This document shows positions 48,242-56,882 of a stretch of 64,000 nt of DNA, in pieces (within the stretch, counting starts at the first letter, position 1; every line of letters starts with the position of its first letter). Made by a program: the position numbers and the translations under genes. This stretch comes from Sporocytophaga myxococcoides DSM 11118 (GTDB taxonomy: Bacteria; Bacteroidota; Bacteroidia; Cytophagales; Cytophagaceae). The notes beneath the pieces are model-generated. The model made no database searches. It saw only the letters and a program-made list of their open reading frames with translations, and was not told where the DNA came from. The stretch lies in the NCBI RefSeq assembly GCF_000426725.1, contig NZ_AUFX01000009.1, positions 62,001-126,000 of the forward strand, in the 5' to 3' direction.

Positions 48242-48272
48242 AAGATTAAAGTGATAGAATCGCTTTAATCTT
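48242..48272. repeat. Inverted repeat in the gap after the PepSY-like gene
   Basis: AAGATTAAAG (48242-48251) and CTTTAATCTT (48263-48272), perfect over 10 bp and extended inward by GA/TC. It lacks a T-run in either direction. It could be a weak terminator for the minus-strand gene ending at 48518, although 245 bp away. Confidence 0.4.
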
Positions 48273-48517
48273 GTCAAAACTATGCCTTAACAATTTTTTT
48301 CAGAAATTACACTTCCGTTATTCAAACCAACACGACACCAACAGATTCCACTTTTTAAATCATCATCTTTTATTAAGCAATTCCCTTTTTTTACATCTAC
48401 ATTTTTCAGATTTGCCCCGAGGAATTGTACAACTCTTATTGAGATTTTACCGAAAAGTGAACAAAATAACGACCCAAAAACACAAGAGTTTATTCATTAC
48501 CGAAAGAATCAGGAATA

Positions 48518-48967
48518 TCATTTCGTCTGAACAAGCTTCCCTTCTTTTGTATAATAGAGTTTCACTTTTCTTTTCTTTTTTTCAACTTCAATGATATAAA
48601 GCTTTCCACCCTCTTTTTGATGAAACTCTTCCGTATCTTCCAACTTCCACTTTGCATATTCAGAAAGAGAGAAAGCTTTTTTCACATCAGAAGCCATGTC
48701 TTCCATGTCTATATCTATTTCTGTTCCTATATAAGTACCATCAGGACGAAATATTGCTTCCATTTCTTTTCCTTTATTCATAAATTCTGCTTCATAAACA
48801 TTTTCCTTTTTCTCTAACTCCCATTCATAGACAAACATATTAGGATACAATTCATAAAAGCTATTTCTGACAGCATCTGGTACATCATTCTCTGGTAACT
48901 CCTGTCCAATGACGTGTAGATTCATGATAGACATAAGACCTGCTGTGATTATTATCTGATACTTCAT
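48518..48967 (-). CDS. Secreted PepSY-like (DUF2874-type) protein
   Basis: From ATG 48967 the product has 149 residues with a signal peptide (MKYQIIITAGL ... HVIGQ). The mature part has two related halves: VRNSFYELYPNMFVYEWELEK with a YEAEFMNKGKEMEAIF strand, and VKKAFSLSEYAKWKLEDTEE with KLYIIEVEKKKRK. This duplicated alpha-beta pattern fits the PepSY-like family, whose members are periplasmic and sometimes inhibit peptidases. It is rich in Glu and Lys. No operon partner is obvious; the next gene upstream is an unrelated lipoprotein 80 bp away on the same strand. Confidence 0.7.
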   Translation of the reverse strand: MKYQIIITAGLMSIMNLHVIGQELPENDVPDAVRNSFYELYPNMFVYEWELEKKENVYEAEFMNKGKEMEAIFRPDGTYIGTEIDIDMEDMASDVKKAFSLSEYAKWKLEDTEEFHQKEGGKLYIIEVEKKKRKVKLYYTKEGKLVQTK

Positions 48968-49047
48968 TTTTTTTATTCTTATTTGGATATTCATCAAAAC
49001 CAACAATAAATTATGCTTAATACTCTTTTATAACTCATAACTATAAC

Positions 49048-50031
49048 TTACTTCTTCTCCAGATATGTTGCCAGTTTAGTCAAGTCTTGCTTCATAAGAG
49101 TAATATTGGCTTGCAGCTGATCAAGCATTCTGGCTCTGGCTTTCAGGCTTTCAGAAGTATACAGACCTCCTTTACCAAAAAACAATGATATCATATTCTG
49201 TTTATGTTTGTTTTCATTTTTTTCCCATTCATAAATAGCCTTCCAGCCTTTCAGGATTTGAACCCTAAGTGAAGGCTCTTCGGGTTTCTTAGGATTGTAA
49301 TAATTGAAATAATACCAGACATGCGCCGGAAAAAGCAGAGAGGTTTCTTTTCCATTCCATATCTCTTCCAGGTGATTCCGAGGATGATAAAATTCCACTT
49401 TTGGTTTAGATGTAAAAATCATGAAGCCCAATACCGCTTCAGCAATACTGCCTCCAACTTCTATTACATATTCCATATTTTTGTTTTCATCAGTGGCAAA
49501 TAAAATTCCTGAAGTAATTGTTGCAATTGCACCTACACTGATAGCAGCCACAGTTAGCTTTGTTTCTCTGTCATCCTCTCGTTTTTTAAGGTAGTAGGAA
49601 ATCTGATCAGCCCTTTCTTCTTCACAGTCAATTTCAGAAGCAACTGCAGATATCTCAAGAGAAGCACGCTGAATAGCATTAGAAAGCTTTCTGTCTAAAT
49701 CCAGTATGTTTATTTTGTTTTCGATACTTGGAGTTGAATTGTATTTTTTTTCTGCTTCTACATACTCTGAAAGCAAATCTATAATTCCAATTGAATTTGC
49801 TATTTTCAAACCTCCTTCCGAAAACCTTACCAAAAGTGCAGTATCCAAATTTAGATTATAAAAAGGCTCAGGAAAGTCTTTTACAGTGTAGTTATATAGA
49901 TTCTGCTGATTACAGTTAGAATTCAGCTCTTGTATAGAAGATATTTTCGAACTCTTACATGAAAAGAGGATAAGTACAGGAATTACAATTCCAAAATACT
50001 TAAATATTCCTTTAACTCCCTTTGAATACAT
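49048..50031 (-). CDS. Uncharacterised lipoprotein with internal hydrophobic segment
   Basis: The product has 327 residues. An N-terminal signal ends in lipobox LFSC, so it should be a lipoprotein. A region rich in Glu and Asn (about residues 90-160) is followed by a Gly/Ala/Ile-rich hydrophobic stretch (about residues 160-205, VAAISVGAIATITSG and IAEAVLGFMIF) and a C-terminal half with aromatic clusters (HVWYYFNYYNPKKP) and a helical tail (LDQLQANITLMKQDLTKL). I do not recognise a family. It may be co-transcribed with the PepSY-like gene downstream. Confidence 0.65.
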   Translation of the reverse strand: MYSKGVKGIFKYFGIVIPVLILFSCKSSKISSIQELNSNCNQQNLYNYTVKDFPEPFYNLNLDTALLVRFSEGGLKIANSIGIIDLLSEYVEAEKKYNSTPSIENKINILDLDRKLSNAIQRASLEISAVASEIDCEEERADQISYYLKKREDDRETKLTVAAISVGAIATITSGILFATDENKNMEYVIEVGGSIAEAVLGFMIFTSKPKVEFYHPRNHLEEIWNGKETSLLFPAHVWYYFNYYNPKKPEEPSLRVQILKGWKAIYEWEKNENKHKQNMISLFFGKGGLYTSESLKARARMLDQLQANITLMKQDLTKLATYLEKK

Positions 50032-50548
50032 ATTGAAGGAAAACGGTCTTTCATTAAATTGAAAAATGTAATAATGTTTTAAAAATAGAATTCAATTCTG
50101 GAAAAAATTAGAAAGAAACCTTCTTATGAGGTTTAGAGAGATAAAAGTATAAAAACAGACCTGTTATTCAATTATCGAAAAATGAGGTATAGAACCACCA
50201 AATACAACAGTTTCCTGATAATCAAACAAACAGGTCGTTTTATTTAATAAACCGGATAACAACAAATCGGAACTGATGATTGAACCACCAAATGCACCAG
50301 TATCTAAAATGAAATTCCCAGGCTATATCATAGAGCATATCAAATGATGGGCAACTGAGCTTTATTCAAAATTCAATACCCTACCAACTCGATAGACAAA
50401 TATAAAATATAATAGAGGCGCATTGCAAGCCTTTTTATATCTTTTCGAGGAGATTACCTAAATCGATTATTTATTAAAAATTAAAAGCCTTTACCAAAAT
50501 AGGTACCCCCTATCTGGTAAAGGCATTTCAATATTATTTAATTAGCAG
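50032..50548. other. 517-bp gap with degenerate direct repeat
   Basis: The gap between the RND pump gene end and the lipoprotein gene holds no credible ORF. A direct repeat of about 26 bp (50189-50214 and 50279-50304, sharing GAACCACCAAAT) matches at 22 of 26 positions, and GACCTGTT (50158-50165) has its complement AACAGGTC at 50229-50236. This looks like remnants of a tandem duplication. A terminator occupies 50488-50525. Confidence 0.45.
50488..50525 (-). terminator. Terminator of the RND efflux operon
   Basis: Perfect 10-bp arms GCCTTTACCA and TGGTAAAGGC around a loop that can itself pair (ATAGG/CCTAT), followed by a T-run on the minus strand, 24 bp after the pump gene. Confidence 0.8.
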
Positions 50549-53500
50549 TTAAAGTTTTTCCTGTGATTTAACCAATTTCTTTAATCTCCATTTAAAAAAG
50601 CTGAAATAAATACTTGGCAATACAATCGGAATTAGAAACAAGCAAGTCAGCAAACCTCCTATAATTACTGTTGCCAATGGCCTCTGAATATCTGATCCGA
50701 TACCATTGCTTGAAGCTGCAGGAAGTAATCCTATCAGAGCCACAGTAATCATCATCAGAATTGGTTTTATCTGAACAAGTGAAATTGAAATTATTCTTAT
50801 CCTAAGTTCTTTCAGGTCAGTATATCGGGAAGGCGAATCCTTTAGCTCCCTGTTATAAGCAGAGACAAGTAATACTCCTGCCATAATTGCTACACCAAAT
50901 AATGATACAAAACCTACGCCTGCTGATACATTAAAATAATAACCTCTCACCCAGAGAGCTGCAAGACCACCAAGTATTCCAATTGGCAGGCAAAGAATTG
51001 TTATCAGCATACTGATTGCATCCTTATATAGAATAAACAGCAACAGACTTATCAGCAGCAGGGTAAATGGAATTGTGTATGATAATTGATTTGTAACCCT
51101 GTCGAGGTTTTCAAATTGGCCACCCAATGCAGTTTTGAACTTCCTGGGCAGCTTCATTGCTTTTAATTTTTTTGCTACCTCTTTGGCAAAGCCTCCCTGA
51201 TCTCTTCCTCTTATATTCGCTCTTACAGTTATAATCCTTTTGCCTTCAACCCTGTAGATATTTGTTTGGCCATCAACCATGCGGATATCTGCCAGTTCGC
51301 TCATAGGTATCTGACTCCCGGTAATAGAAGGTACCAACATTTTCTTTACATCCTCTATAGAGCTTCTGCTTTCTGGCAGGAATCTGATTACAAGATCAAA
51401 TCTTTTGGTCCCTTCATAAACAGTACTTATTGTTTTACCCCCGATTGCGGCTTCGATCATGAGCTGAATATCGCTCACATTGATGCCATATCTTGCTGCA
51501 TTCTCTCTGTTAATATTCACGACGATCTGTCCTTGTGGCCCTTCCTGCTCTATACCTACATCGCTGGCACCTGGTATTTTTTCTATAATTCCTTTTACTC
51601 TGTCTCCTACGCTTCTGATCTCCGTAAGATTTTCTCCAGCAATGGTCACCGCAAGGTCGGCTGCACTGCCGTTAACCACTTCAGTCACCTGATCGATAAT
51701 AGGCTGACCGAATGCAAAATAAGCTCCCGGAAATGCTGCCTTAAGTTCATTCTTTAGCTGTAAAACAAGTTCAGCTTTTGAAGTATCATTAACCCATTCG
51801 TTATAGGGATTAAGATTCATAAGAATTTCAGTCCTATTGGCACCGAAGGGATCTGTACCTTCATCGTTTCTCCCTGTTTGAGTAAGAATGCTTTTAACCT
51901 GCTTGTGTTTTGCAATAATTCTTCTTATCTCAGGAGCCAGCCTAGCGCTTTTATGAATTGAGATTCCGCTGGGCAGATTACATCTGAAGAAAATAGATCC
52001 TTCATCAAGAGGAGGCAAGAATTCAGTACCTGTGCGAACTGCAAGAACACCGATGGCAGCAATAATCAGGAAGATTAAAAAAAATCCAAAATTGGGAATA
52101 CGCATTGTTCTTATGAGCGTTAATTCATAAGGATTAATTTTCTTAAGGGGGCTAATCGCCTTTCTTCCAATTTCTGCTGCAGATGAAAAAATATTTTTTC
52201 TGGTGTTATAAAAGCCATTTCCGACTTCTTCAAATTTCTTTTTATAAATAAATGAGATAAGCACAGGCACCACTGTAATCGAACAGATAAATGAGCCTAG
52301 TATGGCAAATGAAATAGTGAAGGCCATTGGAGAAAAAAGCTTCCCTTCTATTCTTTGCATTGCAAATAAAGGTGTGTATGCTATTATAATGATAGCCACT
52401 GAAAAGAATAACTCCTTTCCGATCTCCTGGGCAGAATGGGTTGTAAAATTATAAATCCCACCTTTTCTTTCTCCTACAGGGGCCGATTTAATAGACCTCA
52501 CCAAGTGCTCCACCATAATACATGCTCCGTCAACAATAATTCCAAAGTCAATTGCACCAAGAGAAAGAAGGTTAGCCGGAATGCCAGTTATTTTCATCAT
52601 AATAAATGAAAATAATAGTGCCACAGGAATAGTAATAGCTACAACCAAAGCAGAGCTAAAGCTGCCCAGGAATAATACCAGGATAATTACAACTATAGTG
52701 ATTCCTTCAATTAGAGTATGAGATACCGTCTCAAGTGTAAAATCTATCAGATTGGATCTGTCATAGATCACATGAATCTCAACTCCTTCTGGCAAATCAT
52801 TACTGATTACCTCATTGAGTTTTTCCTTAAGCCTTTTCAAGGTTTCTTTGGTATCTTCTCCCCTCTTTAATAATACTATGCCTTCCGTACCAGAATTTTC
52901 ACGTATCCCTTCTGCAGGAATTGAGTAACCTAGTATACCGGACGGATAAGGGGGGCCAATCTCGATACTTGCAACATCTTCCAGAAATACCGGAACACCT
53001 CCGGAAGATGAAATTACTATTTTCTTGAGATCATGAACATTCGTAACAGCACCAATACCTCTGACAGCAAAGCCTTGTTCACCTCGTTCAATTATATTAC
53101 CTCCTGTATTCAGGTTATTGTCTTCAACAGATGAGATAAGATCTTTTAGCGTAAGGTTATATTTCTTTAATCGTTCCGGGCTGGTCAAAACCTGATATTG
53201 CTTCAGGGGACCTCCAAAAGAACTGATATCCGCAATACCGACTGTTTGTAATAGCTTAGGAATAATTACCCAATCATTAAGAGTCTTGAGATCCATAGGT
53301 GTATAGTTCTCGTTTCCCCTAACCACATATCTCAGAATTTCTCCTGTGGGGGAAGAAAGAGGCCCAAGCTCAGGCGTCACTCCGGGTGGAAGCTCAGCAT
53401 TCTTTAGCTTTTCTGAAACATATTGTCTGGCAAAGAAATCTTCAACGTTGTCATCAAAGGTAAGCTGCACCACAGATAATCCAAAGATTGTTCTTGACCT

Positions 53501-53746
53501 TCTGAATATAACGCCAGGTACACTATTCAGACTTCTTTCAATAGGCATTGTCACTTGTTGTTCAACCTCTTCTGCTGCCCTTCCCTGATATTGTGTTATA
53601 ATAACAACATTGGTATCAGATATGTCCGGATAAGCTTCTATCCTTAGAATGGTATATACATATATTCCCCCCACAATGATGGCAAGAACACCGGCGATAG
53701 GCACCCATCTGTTCTTAATCGAAAATGCAATAAGTTTTGAAATCAT
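50549..53746 (-). CDS. Heavy-metal efflux RND pump, CzcA-like
   Basis: The product has 1065 residues and twelve predicted transmembrane helices, the inner-membrane proton antiporter of a tripartite metal pump. The helix-4 signature is DFGIIVDGACIMVEH (residues 400-414). The DFG-x3-DGA form is that of HME1/2 pumps for Zn, Co, Cd or Ni, unlike the Cu/Ag pumps, and His414 replaces the usual Asn in VEN. Periplasmic porter-domain motifs such as RAAEEVEQQVTMPIE near the N-terminus are intact. It is last in a four-gene unit, 12 bp after the adaptor gene. Confidence 0.95.
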   Translation of the reverse strand: MISKLIAFSIKNRWVPIAGVLAIIVGGIYVYTILRIEAYPDISDTNVVIITQYQGRAAEEVEQQVTMPIERSLNSVPGVIFRRSRTIFGLSVVQLTFDDNVEDFFARQYVSEKLKNAELPPGVTPELGPLSSPTGEILRYVVRGNENYTPMDLKTLNDWVIIPKLLQTVGIADISSFGGPLKQYQVLTSPERLKKYNLTLKDLISSVEDNNLNTGGNIIERGEQGFAVRGIGAVTNVHDLKKIVISSSGGVPVFLEDVASIEIGPPYPSGILGYSIPAEGIRENSGTEGIVLLKRGEDTKETLKRLKEKLNEVISNDLPEGVEIHVIYDRSNLIDFTLETVSHTLIEGITIVVIILVLFLGSFSSALVVAITIPVALLFSFIMMKITGIPANLLSLGAIDFGIIVDGACIMVEHLVRSIKSAPVGERKGGIYNFTTHSAQEIGKELFFSVAIIIIAYTPLFAMQRIEGKLFSPMAFTISFAILGSFICSITVVPVLISFIYKKKFEEVGNGFYNTRKNIFSSAAEIGRKAISPLKKINPYELTLIRTMRIPNFGFFLIFLIIAAIGVLAVRTGTEFLPPLDEGSIFFRCNLPSGISIHKSARLAPEIRRIIAKHKQVKSILTQTGRNDEGTDPFGANRTEILMNLNPYNEWVNDTSKAELVLQLKNELKAAFPGAYFAFGQPIIDQVTEVVNGSAADLAVTIAGENLTEIRSVGDRVKGIIEKIPGASDVGIEQEGPQGQIVVNINRENAARYGINVSDIQLMIEAAIGGKTISTVYEGTKRFDLVIRFLPESRSSIEDVKKMLVPSITGSQIPMSELADIRMVDGQTNIYRVEGKRIITVRANIRGRDQGGFAKEVAKKLKAMKLPRKFKTALGGQFENLDRVTNQLSYTIPFTLLLISLLLFILYKDAISMLITILCLPIGILGGLAALWVRGYYFNVSAGVGFVSLFGVAIMAGVLLVSAYNRELKDSPSRYTDLKELRIRIISISLVQIKPILMMITVALIGLLPAASSNGIGSDIQRPLATVIIGGLLTCLFLIPIVLPSIYFSFFKWRLKKLVKSQEKL

Positions 53747-53758
53747 CTTGTCAGGTAA

Positions 53759-54718
53759 TTAATAGCCAAAACTTAAACCTTTCAATAACATTGCACCCTC
53801 ATAAACAATGGAATCGCCCTCTTCTATTCCGTCCAGCAGAATAATATCTTCGCCCATTTCATTTTCAGTAATGACTTCCTTGCGCTTAATAATGCTGTTG
53901 TTTTTTACAAAAACATAATTTTTTCCTTCAACAGATATTACAGATGAAACCGGCACGGATAAAGCATTTTCTTCTTCGATAGGGAATTTTACTTTAGCAT
54001 ACATACCTGGCTTAAATCTTTCCCCAGGATTAGCAAGAGTAATTCTCACCTTTGCTGTACGTGTCTGTTTGTCGAGAACATCTCCTACTGCAGTTATCTT
54101 ACCAGTGAATCTTTCACCCGGATAAGATGTAAAAAGTACCGTGCAAGATTTACCATTTTCAAGACTTCCGATAATATTTTCAGGGACGTTTGAAATAAGC
54201 CAGATGTTGCCAACAGGTATATCTGTCATTGTAACAGGGTCAAATCCACGCATCCGTAATTGGCCTTCTTTTTCGGCCATTTCCGTTGCAGCGTCAGTAA
54301 GCCCTGTTTCTGCCTGCTTCAGCTCGGTGCCAGTTGCTGCCTTGTGTACATACATATCCTTTACCCGTTGCAAATAATCTGAGTCTCTTTTATAATGTGC
54401 TACACTTTGCAAGTACTCTGTATAAAGCTGATTCAACTCTTCATCGTCAAACAGAATAATGGTATGCGCCTCTTTTAATCTTGGCCTCAGAATACTGGCG
54501 ACGACAGTAGCAGGAGCCATATATTCACTGTTAAGAGCTTTTTTCTTTGCTACCATAGTTTTAAATACTCCATTTTCACTTTTCAAAACTATGACCTGTC
54601 CATTATTCTTGACAACAGGGTCTAAAAAATCACTATTACTTGTTTTCTCCTCGTTTTTGGAGCAAGAAACAATCAACAGAAATATGATTATATAAATAAT
54701 GTTTTTATAACCGAACAT
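53759..54718 (-). CDS. RND efflux periplasmic adaptor (membrane fusion protein), lipoprotein
   Basis: The product has 319 residues. The N-terminal lipobox LIVSC predicts lipid anchoring in the inner membrane. The hairpin region (about residues 95-150) is followed by a beta-barrel domain with FTGKITAVGDVLDKQTRTAKV and GERFKPGMYAKVKFP, diagnostic of HlyD/CusB-type adaptors. It is shorter than CusB (about 400 residues) and lacks the N-terminal metal-binding extension. It links the pump and the TolC-like channel. Spaced 12 bp from both neighbours. Confidence 0.92.
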   Translation of the reverse strand: MFGYKNIIYIIIFLLIVSCSKNEEKTSNSDFLDPVVKNNGQVIVLKSENGVFKTMVAKKKALNSEYMAPATVVASILRPRLKEAHTIILFDDEELNQLYTEYLQSVAHYKRDSDYLQRVKDMYVHKAATGTELKQAETGLTDAATEMAEKEGQLRMRGFDPVTMTDIPVGNIWLISNVPENIIGSLENGKSCTVLFTSYPGERFTGKITAVGDVLDKQTRTAKVRITLANPGERFKPGMYAKVKFPIEEENALSVPVSSVISVEGKNYVFVKNNSIIKRKEVITENEMGEDIILLDGIEEGDSIVYEGAMLLKGLSFGY

Positions 54719-54730
54719 AAACCAATGATA

Positions 54731-55984
54731 TTAAATTGTTAATCTGTCTAATATTGACGCCACATACAACAATTCAATCTGACTTCTTTTCAGATCATAT
54801 TGCGCCTGGTTGTAAATGAGCATGGCATCATAAAAAGTTCTCTGCGCTTCCAGGAAATCAATGATAGTGGTATTGCCTTTCAGATAAGCATACCTGACTA
54901 TCTCAAGCACCTCTTTAGATTGATTTAAGATCAATTGAACCTGAACTACATTGTCCTTTTTCTGAAGATAGGTGTTATAATTATTTCTCAACTCAACCAT
55001 CACTTGAAGTTTCAATGCCTCCAAAGCTACTTCAGACTTTAGCTTCATTACTTTGGCCTTTTGAATCTCACCTTGATTTCTGTCAAAAAAAGGAATAGGT
55101 AAAGTGAGATAGGTCCCATAGTATCCAACTGAATTCTGAGGATTGTAAATACCTCCAGCTTCTATGTTTGGCATTGCATAGGCTTTCTGAAGTTTCTCAT
55201 TGACTTTACTCAGATCCTTTTCATAATTCGAAGCAGCAATATCCGGTCTTTTCTCAAAGGCAAGTTTAAGCATAGTATCCAATGGTTCTATCAACGACTC
55301 TGAAAACAAGCTATCGGAATCTTCAATTAAAACCGAATCACTGGTACCTAAAAATATCTCAAGCGTTTTAAGCTCATTAAGGTAGGTCCTCGTGGTGTTT
55401 CGTTCCTGCAAGGAATATTGTTCGAACAGGATTTTAGTTCGGATCAATTCAGATGGTGTGATTACCTCATTTTTCAGCCTTACCTTATTAATATTGACTA
55501 GCGTATCAATATTGGCTTTTACTGTTTCCAGAAGATTCAGATTCTTTTTATAAAGCCAGAGTTCGAGGTATTTGAGCGACACGTTCAATAACAAACTACG
55601 CTCTGTCTCCTGAATATTCTTTTTAGTGATATAGGAGTTTACCTCAGCATATTCTATTTTATAATCTCTTTTGTGAAATGTCTGAAACTGCTTGGTAAAT
55701 TGATACCATACCTGCCGATTGGTGGCATTTAAATAACCACCTGCTTTTTCAGGGTATGGATTGTTTCTTGCAGCACCAATCTGAAGAAATTGATTATTAA
55801 ATACGGGATTTGGTCTTAGTCCTGCAGATACAATATCAGCATTTGCCATCGAGGAATCATAAACAACAGCTTTCAAAAAGAGGTTGTTTTTTCTCGATAA
55901 ACTTAAAGCCTCTTTGAACGAAACCTTTGTTTGGGCAAAAACAGAATGTACGCATAGAATAAAAACCAGATAAATGTTTTTCAT
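54731..55984 (-). CDS. TolC-family outer-membrane channel of the metal efflux system
   Basis: The product has 417 residues with a signal peptide (MKNIYLVFIL ... SVFAQ). It has the duplicated helical hairpin of outer-membrane efflux proteins, with RPNPVFNNQFLQIGAARN in the first half and EKRPDIAASNYEKDLSKVNE in the second, and the C-terminal GNTTIIDFLEAQRTFYDAML. It is the CzcC/CusC-type outlet. It is the second gene of the unit, 74 bp after the small acidic protein. Confidence 0.92.
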   Translation of the reverse strand: MKNIYLVFILCVHSVFAQTKVSFKEALSLSRKNNLFLKAVVYDSSMANADIVSAGLRPNPVFNNQFLQIGAARNNPYPEKAGGYLNATNRQVWYQFTKQFQTFHKRDYKIEYAEVNSYITKKNIQETERSLLLNVSLKYLELWLYKKNLNLLETVKANIDTLVNINKVRLKNEVITPSELIRTKILFEQYSLQERNTTRTYLNELKTLEIFLGTSDSVLIEDSDSLFSESLIEPLDTMLKLAFEKRPDIAASNYEKDLSKVNEKLQKAYAMPNIEAGGIYNPQNSVGYYGTYLTLPIPFFDRNQGEIQKAKVMKLKSEVALEALKLQVMVELRNNYNTYLQKKDNVVQVQLILNQSKEVLEIVRYAYLKGNTTIIDFLEAQRTFYDAMLIYNQAQYDLKRSQIELLYVASILDRLTI

Positions 55985-56058
55985 TCTGATGGAATAATTT
56001 AAAAGAAGTAATAAAAGGGATTTTTGTTTTCTGAATGAGGTTCAGAAATTTAGTCTAT

Positions 56059-56454
56059 TCAGGAAAGTACCAGCAGTGAAATGTATCGAGGAACACCTTT
56101 CCTGTAAGAGATAAAATTAAGTTCTCTTATATTTTCTGATAGAATCTTACTATTGATCTGATCTTTGGGAAATAAAAAATCTACATCTAAAAATGGAAGT
56201 ACGACAAAGCAAACCTTTATAAAGGAGACTGATTCTTCTTCCGGAGAAATCTGATAATCATATTCATCATCATCCTCATCTTCCGGATTTGAATCAGACA
56301 TACCAAAAATATCTTCAAAGATTAATTCAGTAACCGAATTAATCTCTTCTTTTTCCAGACTCTTCCTGCCCGAAAGGGAAGAAAATTCCGGAAACAAGAG
56401 GCTTGAATTCAGAATAAGAATTACAAAAAGATATTTAAGAATCTGAAAATTCAT
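56059..56454 (-). CDS. Small acidic exported protein leading the metal efflux operon
   Basis: The product has 131 residues. An N-terminal hydrophobic signal (MNFQILKYLFVILILN) is followed by a strongly acidic segment, NPEDEDDDEYDYQISPEEE at about residues 56-74, then a hydrophobic VCFVVLPFLDVDFLFP and a basic C-terminus. I do not recognise a family. The dense carboxylate cluster could bind divalent cations, and the gene leads the pump operon, so a metal-sensing or metal-handling role is suggested by context only. Confidence 0.7.
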   Translation of the reverse strand: MNFQILKYLFVILILNSSLLFPEFSSLSGRKSLEKEEINSVTELIFEDIFGMSDSNPEDEDDDEYDYQISPEEESVSFIKVCFVVLPFLDVDFLFPKDQINSKILSENIRELNFISYRKGVPRYISLLVLS

Positions 56455-56717
56455 TTTAGTTATACAAAACTATCCATTTTACAGAAATATTAAAATCCGT
56501 TTTTTACCGAAGTTCCCCGTCAATCTCAATAAAAAACAATTCTGAATTATTTTTTTCCTATAGCAACTTTTATCTATTCTGTATTTCTATAGTGACTATT
56601 GTTCTGAAGGTATACGGTCATTTACTACATCAGGACAAATTGTCAATACTTTTTTTTACACACAGATTATAGGATTTCTTCTTTGGAAGATAAAGAAGTA
56701 CTCTTAAAGTTATCAAT
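56455..56717. other. Gap upstream of the metal efflux operon
   Basis: AT-rich divergent region with no larger ORF. TAGTTTTG on the minus strand (56472-56465) is a perfect -7 element but sits only about 10 bp before the start of the acidic gene and lacks a -33 TTG, so it is a weak promoter candidate. Confidence 0.3.
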
Positions 56718-56828
56718 ATGACAAAAGACAAAGTGTACAAAATTGAGAGGGCAGTTGTATCTTCAATAACTCCGTCAAATAGAAAGTGCAAGGGGCCCGC
56801 TATAGTTGGCCCGAATTGTAGTTGTTAA
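56718..56828 (+). CDS. 36-residue cysteine-containing peptide ORF
   Basis: An ATG at 56718 opens 36 codons: a charged N-terminal part (MTKDKVYKIERAVV) and a Cys/Gly/Pro C-terminus (KCKGPAIVGPNCSC) with three cysteines in the last 14 residues. A terminator-type inverted repeat follows 12 bp after the stop. The shape, leader-like N-terminus plus small cysteine-rich core, recalls ribosomally made peptides, but no modification enzyme is next to it. No consensus promoter was found upstream. It could also be chance, as it is short. Confidence 0.4.
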   Translation: MTKDKVYKIERAVVSSITPSNRKCKGPAIVGPNCSC

Positions 56829-56840
56829 AAATTTACTTTC

Positions 56841-56879
56841 CGGCAAATAGATTTCGATACTTATAACGCCTATTTGCCG
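56841..56879. terminator. Shared terminator between the small peptide ORF and the acyl-AMP ligase
   Basis: Perfect 10-bp stem CGGCAAATAG / CTATTTGCCG with a 19-nt loop between convergent stops at 56828 and 56883. T-runs are weak. Confidence 0.6.
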
Positions 56880-56882
56880 ATT

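Noticed and set aside
48271-48594. 107-codon plus-strand ORF after the GH5 gene
   Set aside because: It is His/Phe/Leu-rich low-complexity sequence and its end runs antisense into the PepSY-like gene.
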